Source: Membranipora membranacea
Lineage: Eukaryota; Bryozoa; Gymnolaemata; Cheilostomatida; Membraniporidae
Direction of reading: 5' to 3'
Length of the DNA stretch: 64,000 nucleotides
Assembly (NCBI GenBank): GCA_914767715.1
Contig: OU612069.1
Coordinates: 29,139,387 to 29,203,386, forward strand
Part shown: piece by piece, positions 60,706 through 64,000 of the stretch
Position numbering within the stretch: position 1 is the first letter of the stretch
How the letters are laid out: each line of letters starts with the position of its first letter
The notes under the pieces: model-generated
What the model was told of the DNA's origin: nothing
Database searches by the model: none
Seen by the model: the letters and a program-made list of their open reading frames with translations, nothing else
Program-made: the position numbers and the translations under genes

Positions 60706-60829
60706 GAAGCCTTCATAACAAGAAAAGAAGCTGTCCCCAGTCACTTGTAGCTTGGGCTCGCTCACTCATTCCAGGTGACAAACTGAGCACAGTAGAGTGT
60801 GGTGGAGGATAGTTTGTTTACAGAGGAGG

Positions 60830-61105
60830 TTGCTCAGTTGATTTGAGCACACGTCCTTCAGCATGCAAGTGGTGAAGGTCGTGGATTCGAATAGCACTGC
60901 AGCCTATCTACTACACTGGGGTTTGGTTGACCCAAGATGTGCTCCGACCTGCCTGCAAACAGAGATAAGCCTGGCGCAGAGATTGCAGCCTAGCCCATAA
61001 GGCAATTAATATTTGGATATGGCTGTGTGATGTGGCATCTGATTTAAATCGACCTTTCATCAACCTTTATCTGTGCGCTACGGTTGCACCATAAACCATA
61101 AAAAA
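60830..61105 (+). mobile_element. tRNA-derived SINE
   Basis: Same insertion as 26,276-26,545, carried along by the cassette duplication. The B box is mutated (GGATTCGAATAGC). Confidence 0.85.
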
Positions 61106-62689
61106 GCTGTTTTTTATTTTTTGTTGACTCCTGGATAGGAAGAACCATACCATGGATATGGAGTCATGTTGAGTCATGCAATAGTTATCCAAGGGCATTA
61201 ACCGCATCAATCACTAAGCTGACACTCACCAACATACCTGGGATAGTTTGAATAACATTTTGACTCCAAAACAACATAAATCAATATTACCTTGGGTGAT
61301 GAATTCCCAGAACTGAGATTAAAATCTGGCGATGGAAAATTTTTACGGATTCACAAATATTTTGATGTACCTTTGTAAAAAAATTAGGAGAAATATTGGT
61401 TTTAGTCCGTTTATTTCTCTCAAGTGTACGATAAAACTTATATATAAATACCAAGGTCATTGTTTAGGTGAAGGATGAGTAACCTAGGCTATAGTCTCAA
61501 TCACTATAATACTGGTTTTTCTAGAAAGGATTAGCGTATTGAGCTTAGGTAGTCACACCCTTGGTCTCTGATCGATAACATTAGCAGACCTGATCATGAG
61601 TTCAAAGTGTGATATATCTTCGTCCCGCCTCTACCTCTGTCATCATATATCATGTTGAAATAAAGGTTATGCATTTGTTGAAACTATGGCCAAATTCGCA
61701 AGTTTTCTTTTGTCCAAAGACTGGGAAATGGCGACAAAAAAGCTGCCAAGTTTTATAATGACACATTTTTTTGAATACTTTTATTTCTCGACATCTCTTA
61801 TGGTAAATCTACAGAACAAATTTCACAACATGTAATTTATCTGCAAAAATAAAACATACATAAAAACACAAGTTGTCTCAGTTTGTAGGCACACCTGGGG
61901 CCAAATAGTCAGTACACTGCAGCGGAACTCGAACTCGGATCCTCCAACACCACATTTGAGGACAGGTGCTCTAACCAACTGAGCTACATCCTATTTCCAT
62001 GTGTATCTCAAAAAGGGAAAGCAAATCTCAGAACAAACTAGTGGTTGCTCTATTTCTGTTGCCGACACAAATCTATACAATCTGGTGAATATAACCTCAG
62101 CGAGTCTCAAAGGTCAGCAGCTGCAAATCAGCAAAAAAAAAATTTTTATAAGATCCCTTAAAATTGATTGATCCGCTGTTCTGTCCTACAACTGTAACTA
62201 TTCATAAAGGACACCGCGCTGCTTTCCAGGTCCAGACTAGAGAAAAGCCAAGATTTGATTTTCCTTGGACAACCTAAATTATTCAGGCCAGTATTTCAGT
62301 AAAACAATCATGCGAAGTCCTGTCATTCATATCTGTATAATTTTATACACTATAATATACTTGCACAGATTACTAGCGTTGTGGTATTCTATAGCTTGTC
62401 TCTATATTGTATTCCTGAATAATAACTGTAACTTGTCTGTTTGTATATAAGCTGAGGGTGTTTAGTTATGAGTTTGATTTATTGAGCCTTGTTACTTGGA
62501 TAGGTAAGAACAGGCATTAAAAGCTAATTTATGTAATCATATACATCGCAAGTTTAGAAAAATACAAATAGTCAAAGAGAATTCTGAGCTAGAAGATATT
62601 GTGCGATGAATTCAGTGCCATACATTTCAAAATAGTCAACGTTTGAAGGCGACTGCACTGCTTTTTCTGTTCATTAGCGTCCGTAACTA

Positions 62690-63810
62690 CTACCAAGCAC
62701 AATGTTCATCGGCACAACAACGTCCTGAATCACATTGAGCGTTAGAATTGCAGGGATCATTCCAGGCTGAAAAACATGATCCTTCATCATAACCATAATC
62801 ATAATGATAATCTCTGAGACGTCTGAAACCAAAAGATGATTTATTAAACATTTGTGGTTTGGTGCAACACTTAGGACTTACAGTTAATGTTTTAACTACT
62901 TATTAAGTGAATGAAGATTGATGTATATTATAGTTTGCTGTAAGTAAGGGCATTAACAAGAACTGCACGACAAATTTGAAGCTTGAAGCTTCCTGGTTAT
63001 CTAATGATACACAATATTACCTAATCGATACTGTTCAATCTGGGGCAGCACCAAGTCCTGGTGTCAAACAAACCAATCTACATTATCTGCACTGCTTGTT
63101 AAACTCAAAACTCTCATCATCAGCGATAAATAGGAACATACAGAATGATTATTTGTTTTGGCATAGTAGATCAATCATTCATTCGCAAAACTTCCCAACT
63201 TTAAAAAAATGGTGAGTCAAAGTCAAACATTGCCCTCCAGCATGTGACCTGTGGGTTCCCACAGAATAGATCCCCTCAAATTTCTCCTTGGTGACAAAAT
63301 TACTACCATTCTACGTCACACCCACAGAATATGACTTTGAGTATGATTTAGTGTCCAATGTTAATAAGATGGTTTATAAATATCAGAGCAATAAATTACT
63401 TTCACCTATGTCAGTCACCGACCAAAACACAACTGGGTTCGAATCTAATCATTGACTTCTGTGATATAGATTAAAGTTATGAAATAAATATACTATATAA
63501 TTTACCCCGCAGATCCTGTGATCATTGAGGCTACAAACATCAGAGCCTGAAAATATAAATAACACGATGTCAATGCAGTGACCACAAGAGTGTATATTAG
63601 TCATGGGATTAGCTGGTCAATAATTTCAAATAATATATATTGCTAAATAATTATCATTTCCTTGAACCATAAATGCTCTCTGCAGTCAGGAAGAAAGTGC
63701 CAGTGTAGGTATTATTATTACATTATTTTCTCCAGTCACATCTACAATAATAAATATAAATATCAGAGGGGTGGGATACTTACAACAAGGATGATATAAG
63801 TGAAGTTCAT
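62690..63810 (-). CDS. Small secreted six-cysteine peptide, copy E (intact)
   Basis: Exons 63784-63810, 63506-63546 and 62690-62822 join in frame to 66 residues and a TAG stop. The signal peptide is identical in sequence to copy A. The prepiece is four residues shorter (RLRDYHYDYGYDEG) and the cysteine core keeps C-x7-C-x5-C-x4-C-C-x4-C, with WGDP changed to WNDP and the last residue Arg changed to Trp. Donors are GTAAGT and GTAAAT, acceptors TTTTCAG and GTTTCAG. There is a TATA box at 63,912-63,919 and a minus-strand AATAAA at 62,478-62,483. Function is unknown: a secreted disulfide-rich peptide. Copies A and E are the only two complete loci. Confidence 0.85.
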
Positions 63811-63911
63811 TGTGTAGATTCTCTCTCCTGTACTTATCAGATAGATAACAATGTGCCTCTGTGTGTTGTCCTGTGGTGAGCTGTAATAGTACAGACCTGT
63901 CCGCCTCTCTG

Positions 63912-63919
63912 CTTTTATA
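63912..63919 (-). promoter_or_regulatory. TATA box of peptide gene copy E
   Basis: TATAAAAG on the minus strand about 105 bp upstream of the ATG at 63,810, within a block conserved at all peptide loci. Confidence 0.7.
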
Positions 63920-64000
63920 TTACTCCTCTAGAGACCTTATATCCGGTTCCAGTTTGCAGGTTATAATGGCTACCATTGGCTGACAACCGACACGTGCATG

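Overview
The window is nuclear DNA from an intron-rich, AT-rich animal genome, most likely a marine invertebrate. The evidence is GT..AG spliced exons in several genes, tRNA-derived SINEs, hAT and CACTA DNA transposons, a CR1-like LINE tail, and transposon-linked protein families I know from cnidarians, molluscs, lancelets and fish. I cannot name the species. There are no bacterial-style operons, no CRISPR array and no rRNA.

Region 1 (1-12,300). One 12-exon gene on the minus strand (11,198 to 2,207) joins in frame without a break. It encodes about 991 residues: an N-terminal THAP zinc finger, a low-complexity linker, and a core of the repetitive GDGRFDSPGHSA / TTDRH / FDTWHL family, which looks transposase-derived. 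Its last exon has seeded a minisatellite just downstream (1,086-2,235). A long direct repeat (150-1,040 and 10,390-10,840) brackets exons 2-12.

Region 2 (12,300-64,000). This is a tandem, diverged array of a two-gene cassette. One member is a plus-strand gene seen as scattered, apparently decayed exons with sushi/CCP-like pieces and a conserved last exon with an AATAAA signal. The other is a minus-strand three-exon gene for a small secreted six-cysteine peptide with a conserved TATA box. Five peptide loci can be seen. Two are intact (28,227-29,341 and 62,690-63,810), one has a damaged splice site (46,417-54,555), and two are remnants (34,887-35,308 and 42,283-42,633).

The copies carry different mobile elements, so several insertions can be read against an empty paralogous site inside the window. 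These are: a 5.8-kb CACTA element (18,568-24,366) holding the 3' halves of two divergent genes; a 1.0-kb hAT element (24,884-25,901) with a nested MITE; a 2.05-kb hAT element (39,278-41,332); a 5'-truncated LINE with a perfect (TTAGG)16 tail (44,147-44,766); a 35-bp palindromic insertion with an 8-bp target duplication (36,652-36,686); and a 6,970-bp element (47,449-54,418) with 16-bp inverted termini and a TGA target duplication. That last element carries a multi-exon gene of the WHDHS / GDSPA family and sits inside intron 1 of one peptide gene.

The strongest candidates for new biology are the peptide-gene array and the 6,970-bp element. All boundaries were read by eye. Homology statements rest on memory of families, not on searches.
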